Part shown: positions 11,956 through 24,479 of the stretch, one piece after another | How positions within the stretch are numbered: the stretch's first letter is position 1 | Layout: the number at the start of each line of letters is the position of its first letter | NCBI RefSeq assembly: GCF_043290135.1 | Contig: NC_134710.1 | Span: 7,205,821-7,269,820, forward strand | DNA from: Rhipicephalus microplus | Taxonomy: Eukaryota; Arthropoda; Arachnida; Ixodida; Ixodidae | DNA length: 64,000 bases | Reading direction: 5' to 3' | Program-made: the position numbers and the translations under genes | The notes under the pieces: generated by a model | What the model was told of the DNA's origin: nothing | Databases searched by the model: none | Seen by the model: the letters and a program-made list of their open reading frames with translations, nothing else

Positions 11956-12000
11956 CCAACATAGGTCGTGCACATCATCGCTGTATATACACATTTTCAA

Positions 12001-12006
12001 AATAAA
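12001..12006 (+). terminator. PUF60 polyadenylation signal AATAAA
   Basis: A canonical AATAAA lies 45 bases past the PUF60 stop codon. It implies a very short 3' UTR if this site is used. Confidence 0.75.
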
Positions 12007-14236
12007 TGAAAACATCTTTCACACTGTTCACCGTTATGTGGAATGAAGGAACTGCTGTTATGTTTTGTAATGCGCACTGGTATTGAACATGGAGCACATG
12101 AAAGCAGCCTACTTATCTCTAATTTTCTTTTACTATTTTTGAGGCGTTTTTGTATCACTTCATTTTGTAGTAATGGGTGGATTATTAGTTGTGCAAGAAC
12201 AAGGAAACGGATTACATATGTGGCTCTTGTTCAGTCTAGAGTTTTGTTTATTTATTCTTTCAAGTACATCCCAAGTACCAATTGGAATGTTATTTGAGGG
12301 AATTGCACATCATAATTTGAACAGCATTGAGCATGTGTTTCTGTCCATAAACAGGTAAGTTGTGCAAAGGCAGTGCTCAATACAAATCTTGACACATATC
12401 CTGACAAATTTTCACTTGCAGCCTAATCTAGCAAATTTAGAGCACAGCAAGCACACTTGACCGCGATGAGTTGCCCTCATGAGACTCTAGACTCTAGGTG
12501 TTTCGAGGGCAGCTATAAAATTCATTTGAAGAGAATCCGCGCAACTCTCAAACCTGCAATTTGACATGAATAGCGTAAACGCGCAAATGAACGTACCCAG
12601 TGAATTTCATTGAGATCCACTGACCTCGAAAAATTGTCGGAGTCGGCCTTTATTGGGATGGTTTTAGCTTCGAAGAACACAACATTCGGGCATGTTTGGC
12701 TTATGGCCACTCAATCTTCCCAAAGGGAAGGATCGAGCGGCCGTCGCACTACAATGGTGGAGGGAGCAGTACAAAAGGGGGCAACGCCCTAAACCTTTTT
12801 GTTTATTTTCCTAGTGCGCAGCGGCTGTTCTTGTTTTTTATGGTTTACTTATATATCACTGAAAAGCTTGGCTTTTGCACATTTCAAGTATGTCTATTAA
12901 AATCAAGTCATCCGCTACCGTTTGGAGATGGCAAGGCAAATAAGTGCTGTTTACGCGGTTGGGGCCGACTGCCTCGGTTGTGACCATTTTCTTGAAAAGG
13001 TGCTGCTGTTAAAGCAGTGTTTCTTGCACAGTGCATTCAGGACATATTTATCTATTTCCTCAGCCTGGCAAATTTGTGTAGGGCTTCTACTTTATTGTTG
13101 GTCATCTTTTGAAAACAGCCAAGTTTAGTAACTTTACTTTTAGACTGAGTGCCAACTATGCTAGAGGAAGTTAATTTTCCGGACTTTCATAGAAACCAAC
13201 AGTCCCTATCTGTGTGTTTATTTAACACACTACGGTTTTTTTACATATAGTGATCCGAATCGGGCAATCATTTCTGAATGCATGGACCTACCTCTGCCCA
13301 TTTTTGTGGAAAGCTACCGAAGTTTTGTGGCTGATTTTGCACACAGATCATCTAGAGGCCTCGATATATTTCAACGTAGCGTTTTTAAGTAAAGCTAGCA
13401 GAAATGCGAGGCGAAGCTCGTGAATTGTCCGAATTTATCATGCCCCAGACGCCAACAAAAGCTCAATAATCTTCAGACTGCGTTGAAATTTCAGCATGTA
13501 TAGCTTACTATAAAGTATTTCCAGTCTCCTGATATACACACGAATCATGCACAAATGCTGCATGCTCACTGAGAAATATACCTTAATTTTACTATTACCA
13601 CAAAAATCTTCGTCTGGCGCCATCTAGAGGGACAAAGTAAAAGCAGTACATCAAAAGGCTCCCACTCTTTTCCATGGTGGCGTGCACAAACATTTTACCT
13701 CAAAGGAGAAAGTTTTTCAACTTGGAATCATGGACCCCTTATGTCCCTATTCAACTAGCACCGGACCGCCCGCTCCTTGAACCCATCATTTCTTCTTGTC
13801 TCCCCTCAGAGGAGAGCGGGAAAGCAGGTGCGCAATTCTTTGAAAGGTTAGGTTGAGGGCCGTCGGGGAGGAAGAAAGCCATATTTCTTGATTGATTCTT
13901 GTGCGTTTGTTTGCGGCCTCACTCTGGCTATATACTTTGAATAGGCAAGGGGTGATCAACGACAGACAAAGCAGAAACGCCGAAAGTGCATGTGTGGATA
14001 CTTATGAAGTGAGTAGACGTGCGTGGGTGAAGTGTGTTTTTAGTATTACCTCAATTTTCTTGTTTTTGAAAAAAGTGCAGCTTTCAAGAAGTGTGGTTGG
14101 CTGGGCTTGTTGGAACGAATTGTATAACTTGCATTGACGGCACTGTGGTCGCTATCTCAGGTACCAGCTTGCTGAAGTGCAGCATGACCTTCTGCTCGGC
14201 TGCGCGGAGCAATGGTGAAGTGTCGGCGTGCCTTAC
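12007..14236. other. no gene recognised
   Basis: Sequence between PUF60 and the next repeat. Open frames up to 95 codons show no domain, no codon pattern I can defend, and no splice context. No repeat structure was noticed. Confidence 0.4.
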
Positions 14237-14240
14237 AATT

Positions 14241-15121
14241 TTAACGCAATAGCGTTAGAGAGCTCGTGTCACAGAAATCCCTCCGTCGGCCCCGTTGGTT
14301 GTGAGCAAAAATCGTCCATGTGCGTAAAAGCTCATTACAGAGAACGCCGCAGGAGGCCGCTACACCCACACTGATAAGGCCGCGCATTCGAAGAAAAAAG
14401 TGCTCAAGGTCACGAGGCGCGGGTGATGTAGTTCCTTTGCCCCTGCGACCCCTCCCTGCTTAGCTTAGCGCTTTCGTCGGGACGAGAGAGGGGAGACTGC
14501 AATTGCAGTATGCGACAAACCTTTCTAACTGCACTTGCACTGGACAGATTCTTCAAATTTTTGCGGCGTTGAATTCGTGAGGCAATAAGCTCTTCTAGTG
14601 AATGTATTCCATGGTTACTTGAAAGTGTTTCAGTGCACCTTCAACGTATTTTGTTCGACAGATGTCACGACGAAAACGAGCCCATTTGGCGATTTGTAGG
14701 CGCGATTGGGAGGCCTCAAACTACGTGAAAAAAAGGCCGGGATAGTGCTGCCATCGCCGCTAAAAGCACACAAGAACTTTCAAACAGCTCTAAAAATGGA
14801 CAACTGCGTCCATTTAGCGGAAAACATATACCTTTCCAGAGGCATTGATCAAGCACAGCAAATGCTGAATAATGTGCTGCCATCTGTGAGGCATTGTCAG
14901 ACTCTTACGGCCTCCGATATGGCAAGCGCGCGGCGTTTATCTTGGAGGTCATGCGACTCTTGCTTAAGATAAAAAAAAAACCTGTATGTACCATTCGCGC
15001 GCGCGCACTCTTACAGTGTAACAAAACATTAATAAGTATGATTTAGTGGTTGAAGGGCGCACTAGGGGCCGGATTTCGCCATCGTGTTCAACTCTTCACG
15101 GCGAAGCTTAAGGTCCCCCCC
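14241..15121. repeat. dispersed repeat Y, copy 1
   Basis: It is co-linear with 15862-16890. Both copies start at aacgc-atagcgttaga. Both share 'ttgttcgacag', 'gggaggcc', 'aaactacgt', 'ctttccagaggc' and 'gatgtgctgccatct', and both end with a block around 'aggggccggatttcgc' and 'ggcgaagcttaag'. The start motif and the late 'cgctatcgcgttcaa' block are inverted relatives, suggesting terminal inverted repeats. The two copies differ by several internal insertions. Confidence 0.6.
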
Positions 15122-15861
15122 CTTTTTTTTGTTCCCCCATGATGCGGCTAAAAAGTACTTGTGAGTAACAAAAGGTAATTGTGGCCGCCATCTTCAGGTA
15201 CCCATCGCAGAGAACCTGTCTGACACGTCAACAGCATGAATACAAGACGAGCCACACATAAAATAACACAAAAAGACAGCTTTTCCGCAAAGGCGAAGCA
15301 ATGAACGCGATAGCAACAAATTGGAAGGTCACGCGCAGAATGGAAAGCACATCGAAACGCGTCCCGCTTTTCTCACGCACAAACGGCGCACGAAACGTAC
15401 TCACAGGTACAGATGCACTCGAATAAGCGTCTCAGTTATTACTTTGCTACATCTGAAAAGCGTGCGCTTTTCACAAACGTAGACTGCAATGATTGCAGTG
15501 ACCTTCGTGCTCCCGGTAACTACAACAGAATCGTTCCAGGTAAAGCCTGAGGCCAGCCAAGACGTACGATCCTCCCTTCCTCCCCACCGCGAGATAAGGG
15601 CGTGCGAGGGAACGTCGCTCCCCTCCTCTAATCGGGGCAAAATACGCATGGGAGTTGGAGCGCGCGCCGCCGTGCGATGTGGTGACGCGCACTCATTGTG
15701 CCACCTTGCTGGCAATGCTGAAAACACGATAACCCCCGAGATGCCCGTGAGCAGCGGTTGCCGTGAAGCACGTGCTCCTCGGGGGCTAAGTGGCTAACGC
15801 CTCGCACTCACGCTTGAGAGGACCCAAATTCGATTTCGCACGCCGGAGTCTTGTGCTGGTT
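15122..15861. other. GC-rich unassigned sequence between repeat Y copies
   Basis: GC-rich sequence without a supported gene. Near 15783-15845, 'gctaagtggctaacg' followed by 'aaattcgattt' resembles the A and B boxes of a tRNA-derived SINE head, but the match is weak. Confidence 0.3.
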
Positions 15862-17030
15862 TTATTAACGCGATAGCGTTAGACAGCTTGTGTCCCAGAA
15901 ATTCGGCCGTCGGCGTCGGTGCCATTGGTTGTGAGCGAAAAATCGTCCGTGAGCGAAAAATCGAGAAAGAACAAATAAAATAGACAATAAAATTTTGGAT
16001 GGCAAGCTGGTGCCCTACCACAAAGCCACGATATTACTTGCAACTGCTTCGAAAAAAAAAACACTACATAAATGTCATGCAGTGGAAGAAGTCTTCTTAA
16101 CGCATTTTGTTCGACAGGTGTCATGACGAAAAAGATCGCATTCGGCGATTGTAGGCGCATTCGGGAGGCCATCAAACTACGTAGAAAAAGGTCGGGATAG
16201 TGCAGCCATCACCGCTAAAAACACACAGGAACTTTCAGACAGCTCCAAAATAGGGCAACGATGTCCGTACAGCGGAAAACATGTCATGCCTTTCCAGAGG
16301 CTTTGATCAAGCAAACAGCAAACGCTAGATGATGTGCTGCCATCTCTGAGGCATTGTGAGACTCTTTATGCCCCTTCAAGGAAATGCTATTTCAACAAAC
16401 CACAACACTTGCATAGATTTAGCTTTTCATTCTCACGACACCATCAAAGAAGTTAAGTACTGCAGTTGCCATTCCACAGACCATAAGGCGATGCTTGTTG
16501 CGGTTGGCCGGAAGAGGTCTCCAGAAGAACACGTCGAACAATTGCCAGATAAGTAAAGCAAGACTGGAGTGGCTAGAATAGGGTTCTAGCCACTGTAGCA
16601 AGACGGACGACAGAATGTGACCATTCACGAATGCAAGTGTGACGCCTACGTGCAGACTATATCACAATACAATATTTTCATGAAGTTGTTATAAAGGTGC
16701 TGGTAAATAGATCGAAAACATGTACCATTACTATGGATACGTCGCACTTGCGCGTGTTTGTGTGCGTGTGGTTGCGTACGTGCGTGTATCTAACAAAACA
16801 TACTATTAAGTATGCACTCAGCGGTTGAAGGGCGCCCTAGGGGCCGGATTTCGCTATCGCGTTCAACTCTTAAAGGCGAAGCTTAAGGGTCCCACAATTT
16901 TTTATTTCTTGCATTTTCATAAATATAGATACGTATACATATACGCGGTGAGTGATGGTGATACCGGCGCTGACGGCGAAATCGAGCCGAGAGTGTCCAT
17001 ATAATTCCTATCGCAATAAAGCTGTTTTGT
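15862..17030. repeat. dispersed repeat Y, copy 2
   Basis: Second copy of the repeat at 14241. It reaches further right, to 'tcctatcgcaataaa' near 17020, whose complement resembles the start motif. It is interrupted near 16370 by sequence that includes a LINE endonuclease fragment. Confidence 0.55.
16374..16556 (+). pseudogene. fragment of a LINE endonuclease C-terminus
   Basis: The frame reads ISTNHNTCIDLAFHSH and then CHSTDHKAMLVAV. This resembles the last two conserved blocks of APE-type LINE endonucleases: the T-x-x-x-x-T-x-IDL block and the S-DHK block with its catalytic Asp-His. Only about 55 residues are present, with no adjacent RT, so it is an isolated fragment within repeat Y copy 2. 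Confidence 0.5.
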
Positions 17031-18180
17031 ACCTGCTGTTTTCCTTTCTGACATTGCTACGAACCAAACACCTCAACAAATATATACAAAACCATAGCAA
17101 TCCAATGTGGGCCAGTCGGACTATGGCGCGACAAGAGAGCATCTCGAAAGAGCAAGTCATCGCGGATACTTGTGCTTGCTGTGCTCTTAACTTACTAGAT
17201 TAGGCTGCAAGTGAAAATTTGTCAGGATACGCCCACTCCAACCAGCGTGTGTCGGTATACCTTAAAAGGTCATGCATTGCACTCTTCAGCTGGAGAAGCG
17301 GGTTTGATTCTCACATACGACAGGTGCATTACCATTGCAGGGAAACGCAGGAACACCCGTGTGTACATTTTCGAGCACTCGAAGTGTTCAGGGGTACCGT
17401 AAGCGTTTTCCATAAGTTGATCAAACTCGCTTCAAGAGGACGCAGACGCTCGCGAACACTTGAAGCCAGCTGTGCATATCCGTCATTGGTTTCAATAAAC
17501 CACAGAACCAAGTTATATTTATTGCGTTGGTGAGTGCATAAACACAACGCGGGTTCTTGTAAATATCAGCCAGTAATAACGAAGCGAATGGGCTAGAACG
17601 GGCATGGTAAGAAAGATATTTTCCGGCAGGCCTAGCAAGGCGGTGCTAGAATCCTGTCTTCATTTTGAGTGAGGAGCAGCCTCGACAGGTGAGTTCCTTC
17701 ATGATAAGGGGAAGGAGGGGAATTTATGCGCTGTGTTTGGACTGTGTTTCCTGATGCTGGGAAGGGGAGAGCAAAGTAGGGCAGGTGAACACATGTTACC
17801 GTAGACAAAAACCGCGCACGAATATGTAGAATACTATTTGCCGGCAACGCTAAATCAAGGCAACCACAATGTTGGAGCCAATTCACACATATTTTCTATG
17901 TCTCTCAATCGAAGAAACGCTGGGGGAATGCAGTAGTGGCTAACAGTTCAGCTTCTTTCACAAGTCTGCCATGTTTATAACTTGCGATATCTGAAAATAT
18001 CGGATTGTATAGACTCCTAGTGTGAGTCGTAAGGCTGATGAGTCGACGTAGCTGAGCTTAGACTTGCGCGCCGAACGAGAGCGCTTTTGAAAACAATAAA
18101 TGTAGAAGAAGTGTAGTGATAAAACACCCTTGAACGAATGTCACGAATTCGGTTCGCATTTATGCAAGCAATGGAGGTTC
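17031..18180. other. no gene recognised
   Basis: Open frames up to about 117 codons on either strand show no recognisable domain, and no repeat structure was noticed. Confidence 0.4.
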
Positions 18181-18224
18181 GATGGGAAGACGCATTGCAC
18201 TGATGTGCAATGCGTCTTCCCATC
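18181..18224. repeat. 44-bp perfect palindrome at a LINE 5' junction
   Basis: The arm gatgggaagacgcattgcac (18181-18200) is exactly complementary to 18205-18224, with the 4-base loop tgat. The right arm is continuous with LINE coding sequence, while the sequence left of the palindrome shows no LINE similarity. Confidence 0.9.
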
Positions 18225-19352
18225 GCTCTAAAACGAAGTCTACGTCTTTCAGTAAACACGTAATTCGGATTCCTACCTCCTACGTGTTGAATAATACTAC
18301 TGTTGACGTCGTCTCCACTTATAAATATCTTGGAATTCATTTGCAACCTGATCTGACATGGCACTACCATATAAAACTCACCCTGGCGGCTGCTAACCGG
18401 TCTTTCGGATTTCTCAAGCGTAACCTTAAACAGGCTCCTCCTAACATACGCAAACTTCCATTTACTACACTAATACGTCCAAAATTAGAATATGCATCAG
18501 CCATTTGGGATCCCGAACATGCTTACATCATAAACGACGTTGAATCACAGCAAAATCGTGCCGCTCGCTTCATATTTTTTGATTATTCACGTCATTCCAG
18601 CGTCACAGCACTAAAACGCCGAGCAGAGCTACCCGAACTATTCCATCGTCGCAAACTTGCACGCCTATCACTTTTCCATAAACTTTATCACCACGTGTCA
18701 CTTCACAGCGATTTCTTCGAGCCACCTCCCGTTATTTTTCCTCGCCGCGATCACTCCTACAAAGTTAAACGCTTAAACTGTAAGTCATCTGCTTTTTCCA
18801 AGTCATTCATTCCGCGTACCACAATCGATTGGAATAATCTACCATCACACATTGCCTTAGAAAAAAACACCACGAAATTTCAAGAACTAATTCAAAATAC
18901 TGACATCATATCTAACTTTTGCTCTTTTACTTGTTTTTCCCTCTTTTCTATAACGTGCAGAGCACACGTGTAGTATTTTTACCTTGATTCAGCTTATTTG
19001 AGGTGTGATGAGTGAGTGTATATTTTTTATCCGTTTTTGAGTGTACGCTTTACTTGTTTTCTTTTTTTTTATCAAGTGTATTGATTATTTTTTCTTGCAT
19101 TTTCATAGGTTGTTCACTGGGTACTTATCTGTATTCCAATGATTTGTTGCCTATTCTTTTCTCTATTTTTGCTGTCTTTACCAATTACTTGTTATAACAT
19201 ATATCTCAACCTTAGTCTGTACTTAATTTGAATTTTTTTACCTTTTTTTCGTTTTTGACGTTTATTGTTAGTAATTTTGCTCATGTAACCCCCCTATGTA
19301 ATACCCTCTCACGAGGGCCTTTAGGGGTATTATGAATAAATAAATAAATAAA
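18205..19352 (+). mobile_element. 5'-truncated LINE, C-terminal part of the RT protein plus 3' UTR
   Basis: An open frame to 18973 encodes the domain that follows the reverse transcriptase in jockey/CR1/L2-type LINEs. It contains YKYLGIHLQPDLTW, then ANRSFGFLKRNLK, IRPKLEYASAIWDP, QQNRAARFIF, SVTALKRRAELPEL and RRKLARL. The frame is uninterrupted for about 250 residues, so the copy is young. The RT core is absent, which is the usual outcome of incomplete reverse transcription. A 3' UTR of about 380 bases ends in a short (AATA)n tail at 19335-19351. The first 20 bases belong to the 44-bp palindrome. Confidence 0.88.
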
Positions 19353-20909
19353 TGTCTCAGACTGGGATGCTGTTGCGAGTGCCGATCGAGTCACGGGCCG
19401 TAAATCACGAGGAGCGGAATGGTGGCCCCATGTTTTGTGAACTCCAAGAGTTCCTCTTTCTTTATAGAAAAAATGATATTAGCGCAAAGACAAAAAAAAA
19501 AACATACGTTCGAGAAAGTGGGAAGATGCGGAAAGGCTGGTTGCTGAGACCTTCCTGCTTCCTCCGTCTTTCTCTAGTCTTTCTTTGTTTGTGCTAATAA
19601 GTATACTTCTATATAATGGCTCATTAAGGAGAGGAGGGTGCTGATTTCTGCCTCCAATGCATGACACATGGCTAAGCGAATGTACCCGTTTGACATCAAT
19701 CTACTCGCCCAGCATCAATCAGTCTTGCAGGCTACATGGCCGCTGCCTCGAGAAGACGAGGGCCCCTGCAAACGGCGTCGCGCGCATTGGCTTTCCGGAA
19801 AGTGCTTGCAGAGCAAATGCGCTATACCGTCACATTCGTGTAAACAAGATTATAGCCTGCCAGTTTGATGCGACTGTCAATAACTAACCAACCAGTGCTA
19901 GCTGGGGCAACTGACTGATTTATTCATTGAACAGGAGGCCAGCACTCCGTCCCTAGGGTGGTTGGGAGCATGGTGCATGTTAGTCCTCCACGGATAGGAA
20001 GTACCCCGGCGTTGACAGCCGTAAGGAGGCATGTTACGCACCACGTTCGCATGAACAGGCGCACCGAATTCATGTAATGCGCTAAGAAGGGCATCGGTGT
20101 GGATTTCGCCAGCGAGCTGTGGATTTCTAGAGGCAAGTTGACTCACGGGCCACCTTTCACGAGATGGGAAACGCCGGTCCCCCGTCAAGTCGCGTTTGAG
20201 TGCGCCCTCCTGATAATATTAGAGCTGCTGAGGCAGAAAGCGAGGGCCTTTCGGTGGAGCTCTTGTGCTTCATGTACACGGCGGCACACCGCATTACCTC
20301 TGATGCGCTAGTGAAGGTGAGCGCTACAGATGCGTTCTCTCAAATTGATGTAAACCCAGCTCGAGCGCGATACTGCTTTCTACGGGGACGCAGTCTAATT
20401 GCATTGATGGGAGCGACAGGTGTTTTCAGAAATTTTGTAGACTAAGAAATCCTTTCTTGGCTACACCGGGGAGCACCGGGCAAAACCACCACGAGTAGAA
20501 TAGTTCAGGTGGCGTAGCAGGAGATCTGACATAGCACTCACAGCACTAGTCTGCAGGTGCGAGAATGGAGCACCATTCTTGGGTCTTTCCTCCACCCTGT
20601 TTTTTTTTTTTCGTGTGTGCATGTATACCGGTTGAGGTGTCCTTTTCGAGAGACAGTTATTGTTAGTGGATGGTAGGGAGCGGTCAGAATCAATTACTAC
20701 TAACTTGTATTAGTTGAAAGAAAAACTTGATTTTGTTACGATGAGCGCTATCTCAAAGATATTTATTTATTTATGTATTTATTCATTTAGTCAACACATA
20801 CCTTGCACCTACATCACTACTCAGAGTGAGTCGGTCATTTTTATGAACCGTGGTCAGGCCTTGTTCAGCCGCGTCTCGTTCGACCTACAAATTTCTTCCT
20901 CCATAATGC
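19353..20909. other. no gene recognised
   Basis: Nothing supported. Short frames at 19657-19887 and 19898-20188 (minus) show no domain. Confidence 0.4.
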
Positions 20910-21534
20910 ATGGTTATATTAGCAATTGTAGGCTGCTCTAATCGTAGAGACAGTTGCGGAAGAAAGGAGCAGCCCACTAGTACGAGCTTCTTTAGAATAC
21001 CTATGAAGGTTATTGATGACCAGTGCCAGCATACGAAAATGTTCAGCGCGAACCGTCGGAGGACCTGGCTGGCACGCATAAAGCGCACGCATTCCGACGA
21101 AGAAAACGACAACGTTCAGGGGTGTGGAGCTTACTTCGTAGAAGGTAAGCGGCTGAGAGAGGACGCATAGAAACAATAAATAACGTGGAAGCTCTTGTGC
21201 TCGTAGGAAAGCCGTCCGCGTTGTTCGACGAGACGAACCCAGATTGGGTGCGCCGTCTCTGCAACTCGGCTACGGCTACAAGCATACAGGCGCTGCGTGG
21301 CACGAGAGCGAGGAAAGGTGGCGTCACGGTAAGTGGCAAGCAAAGTTCGAACGGCGCCGACGTCATGACGGCGCGGCGATCGTGGACGCAGCAGCTGAGC
21401 TGGCGTCGCTGACGTGTGCTGCCGCCGATTTCCCCGCGTCGCCACTGCCCGTTCACCTCTTAACGAAAAAGCAAACAATGCTGCATTACGAACCCTTCTG
21501 CCCCGAGGAAATCCTCCGTGACCTACGCGAATGA
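20910..21534 (+). pseudogene. THAP-domain protein, two-exon pseudogene
   Basis: The first exon (20910-21144) reads IVGCSNRRDSC, then FFRIP, NRRRTWLARIKR and CGAYFVEG, in the order of a THAP zinc-finger DNA-binding domain. It ends at a canonical donor (gaag|gtaagc). After a 62-base intron (21145-21206, ending tcgtag) the frame resumes in phase with KPSALFDETNPDW, the C-terminal part of THAP domains including the conserved P-D-W. Directly after that, two extra bases (gt) shift the frame. The rest (APSLQLGYGYK onward, to a stop at 21532-21534) continues in another frame. The first zinc-ligand Cys reads Leu and the final ligand His reads Tyr, so the finger could not fold. THAP domains occur in host transcription factors and P-element-type transposases. 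The presence of an intron argues against a processed copy. Confidence 0.72.
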
Positions 21535-22465
<931 letters not shown>

Positions 22466-22521
22466 CTGTCACTCCTACTTCTAAATTCACCTATAAACCC
22501 AAAAAAAGTGGATGGAGGGAA

Positions 22522-22751
22522 GGCCGCTGTGGTAGCTCAGTTGTTAGAGCATCGAACACGTTATCTGAAGGTCGTAGGTTCGATTCCTGCTCACGGCTGG
22601 TTATTTTTTCATCCACTTTTCTTTCTTCTTATTTACATTCCATTGGTTCTAATAACTTCCCCTGTACATTCCTTGTCATTACTGTCTGTTAGATCTCATA
22701 AATATTGTGTCAAAACACGGGAAAAAAAGCCCTTAGGTACACACTTATTTC

Positions 22752-22754
<3 letters not shown>
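22522..22754 (+). mobile_element. tRNA-derived SINE (second family) with (TA)n tail
   Basis: The head contains a D-arm-like ggtagctcagttgttagagc and a B box ggttcgattcc. A body of about 150 bases follows and then the (TA)n tract at 22755. The body recurs inverted at 22797-22953. An acceptor stem cannot be closed, so this is not a functional tRNA gene. Confidence 0.75.

Positions 22755-22796
<42 letters not shown>
22755..22796. repeat. (TA)n tract between two inverted SINE copies
   Basis: About 20 TA units form the centre of an inverted repeat with arms of about 155 bases. Confidence 0.95.
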
Positions 22797-22797
<1 letters not shown>

Positions 22798-22955
22798 AGG
22801 GAAAGAAGTGTATACCTAAGGGCTCGTTTTTCCGTGTTTTAACACAATATTAATGAGATCTAACAGACAGTAATGCCAAGGAATGCACAGGGGAAGTTAT
22901 TAGAACCAATGGAATGTAAATAAGAAGAAAGAAAAGAGGGTGAAAAAATAACTTG
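22797..22955 (-). mobile_element. second-family SINE, antisense, head-truncated
   Basis: The reverse complement matches 22600-22754 at over 90 percent by eye, running from 'aagttattttttca' to 'tttccctta'. Only the last bases of the tRNA-like head remain. The pair is tail to tail around the TA tract. Confidence 0.8.
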
Positions 22956-24328
22956 CCGTGAAACGTTTCAATAACCACAAAGCCCACGCCCACACACTAC
23001 CAAATCTCCCTTTCTTCAAGCATCTGACTTTGCCAAAACAGTCATTCGAGAAAATACGAGTCACCCTCCTCCATTCAGGCTTCCGCGGTACTCGTGAACG
23101 GGAAAAAAGGGAGTGATACTTCACCCACAAATTCCAAACACTAACACATGACATGAATTAAAGCATTGGCAACCTATCATTCCTTTAGACGTGCAGAGGT
23201 GAGATGGGACATGAATTGAGTGTGGCATAATCAATATATTATTCCTCGACATGCTCATGGGATGTGCCCAATAGTTTTCCGGGGGAATGTACCAACCGAA
23301 CATTTTTTCATGTTCTGTTCGAATATGTATATTTCTTTGTTTTACAACTGTTTTCGTTTACTTTTTATTAATATTTTGATTATACGTTGTTAATAATATT
23401 ATTTTATATTTGTATTACTCGGGGTTTCCATTTCCCTGAGTTTAGAGAGTTGTGCACATATCTCTCGCACAATATCACCGGTTCCATTATCTCTTGTTAA
23501 TATTTGTTCCATTTTCACATTTCTTTCTGTTTTCGGCCACTCGATTTACTTATGTTTCTCTTATTACTTGTAACTGGGAGAACCCAACCAGTACCAGACG
23601 GTTTCAATTACAAGCGCTTCGGGGAGTGGTACAAAAGGGCTGGATATATCCACGATGTCATATTAACAGCATGTGCCTTCTGTCCCAAAATTTAGCCTGT
23701 ACTTTTCAAATGACTTTGTGTGTTTTCACCATTTTTGCCCCGAAATCTACCGCCCCCTCCACACACACATATGGAACGTGTCAGTGGGGTCTCAGCGAAA
23801 CACCTGTTTCCCTTCTTTTCTAAATGACAACAGAAGGGGCCGCATCGGGGGCTCTCTCTGCTGGAGTCGCCCCTTTCGCTACAAGTAATTGCCTGCCACC
23901 CAAGCTCACCAACAATGTCCCTCCATGACCTTCTGTGGTGCGTATACGGCAAGCCGCCCGGCTCTCTCCTTCTTTCCTCGTTTTTTTTTTCTTTTTTTCT
24001 TTTTTCTTTTCTTTTTTGGTACTCTTTTAGATTTTTAGTTGATTTATTTGGCTTCTGCTTCCTCTATTATTTATGGTTTGCCCAAACATACGACATGTGC
24101 CCCACTCTAAACAGTACCTCTCTCACCCTTCTCTCTTTTGCTAGCTCCAGCCAATGAGACGAGAACTGTTTGGCACAGCATACGTCACCGCTGTAAAACA
24201 TTACTAAATCTTCACTCTCTCCCGTTTCTTTCTGGCACCTCCACGTCGACACGGCATTTTCGCCTAGCGTCGCACTTATTCACAAACCCTGACGATGACG
24301 AACCCGTTGGAAATAAAACTAAGACAAC

Positions 24329-24330
<2 letters not shown>
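22956..24330 (+). other. unassigned unit ending in a hammerhead-like motif
   Basis: No coding sequence was recognised. The unit lies between the SINE pair and a CT/TA tract. It ends with a ctgacga...gaaa motif like that of Penelope-like element pLTRs. I infer a decayed PLE terminal repeat, but no second copy lies in the window to prove it. A pyrimidine-rich tract spans about 23968-24020. Confidence 0.35.
24289..24313 (+). ncRNA. hammerhead-ribozyme-like core (incomplete)
   Basis: CTGACGA (24289-24295) fits the CUGANGA core. A 5-bp stem (tgacg/cgttg, loop aacc) and GAAA (24310-24313) follow. No downstream GUC cleavage triplet is seen in the expected place, so the motif is probably inactive. 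Confidence 0.4.
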
Positions 24331-24394
<64 letters not shown>

Positions 24395-24398
24395 TATA

Positions 24399-24476
<78 letters not shown>
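24331..24476. repeat. (CT)n then (TA)n microsatellite
   Basis: About 14 CT units run into about 60 TA units with three T/A interruptions. The tract directly abuts the left end of the Penelope-like element. Confidence 0.95.
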
Positions 24477-24479
<3 letters not shown>

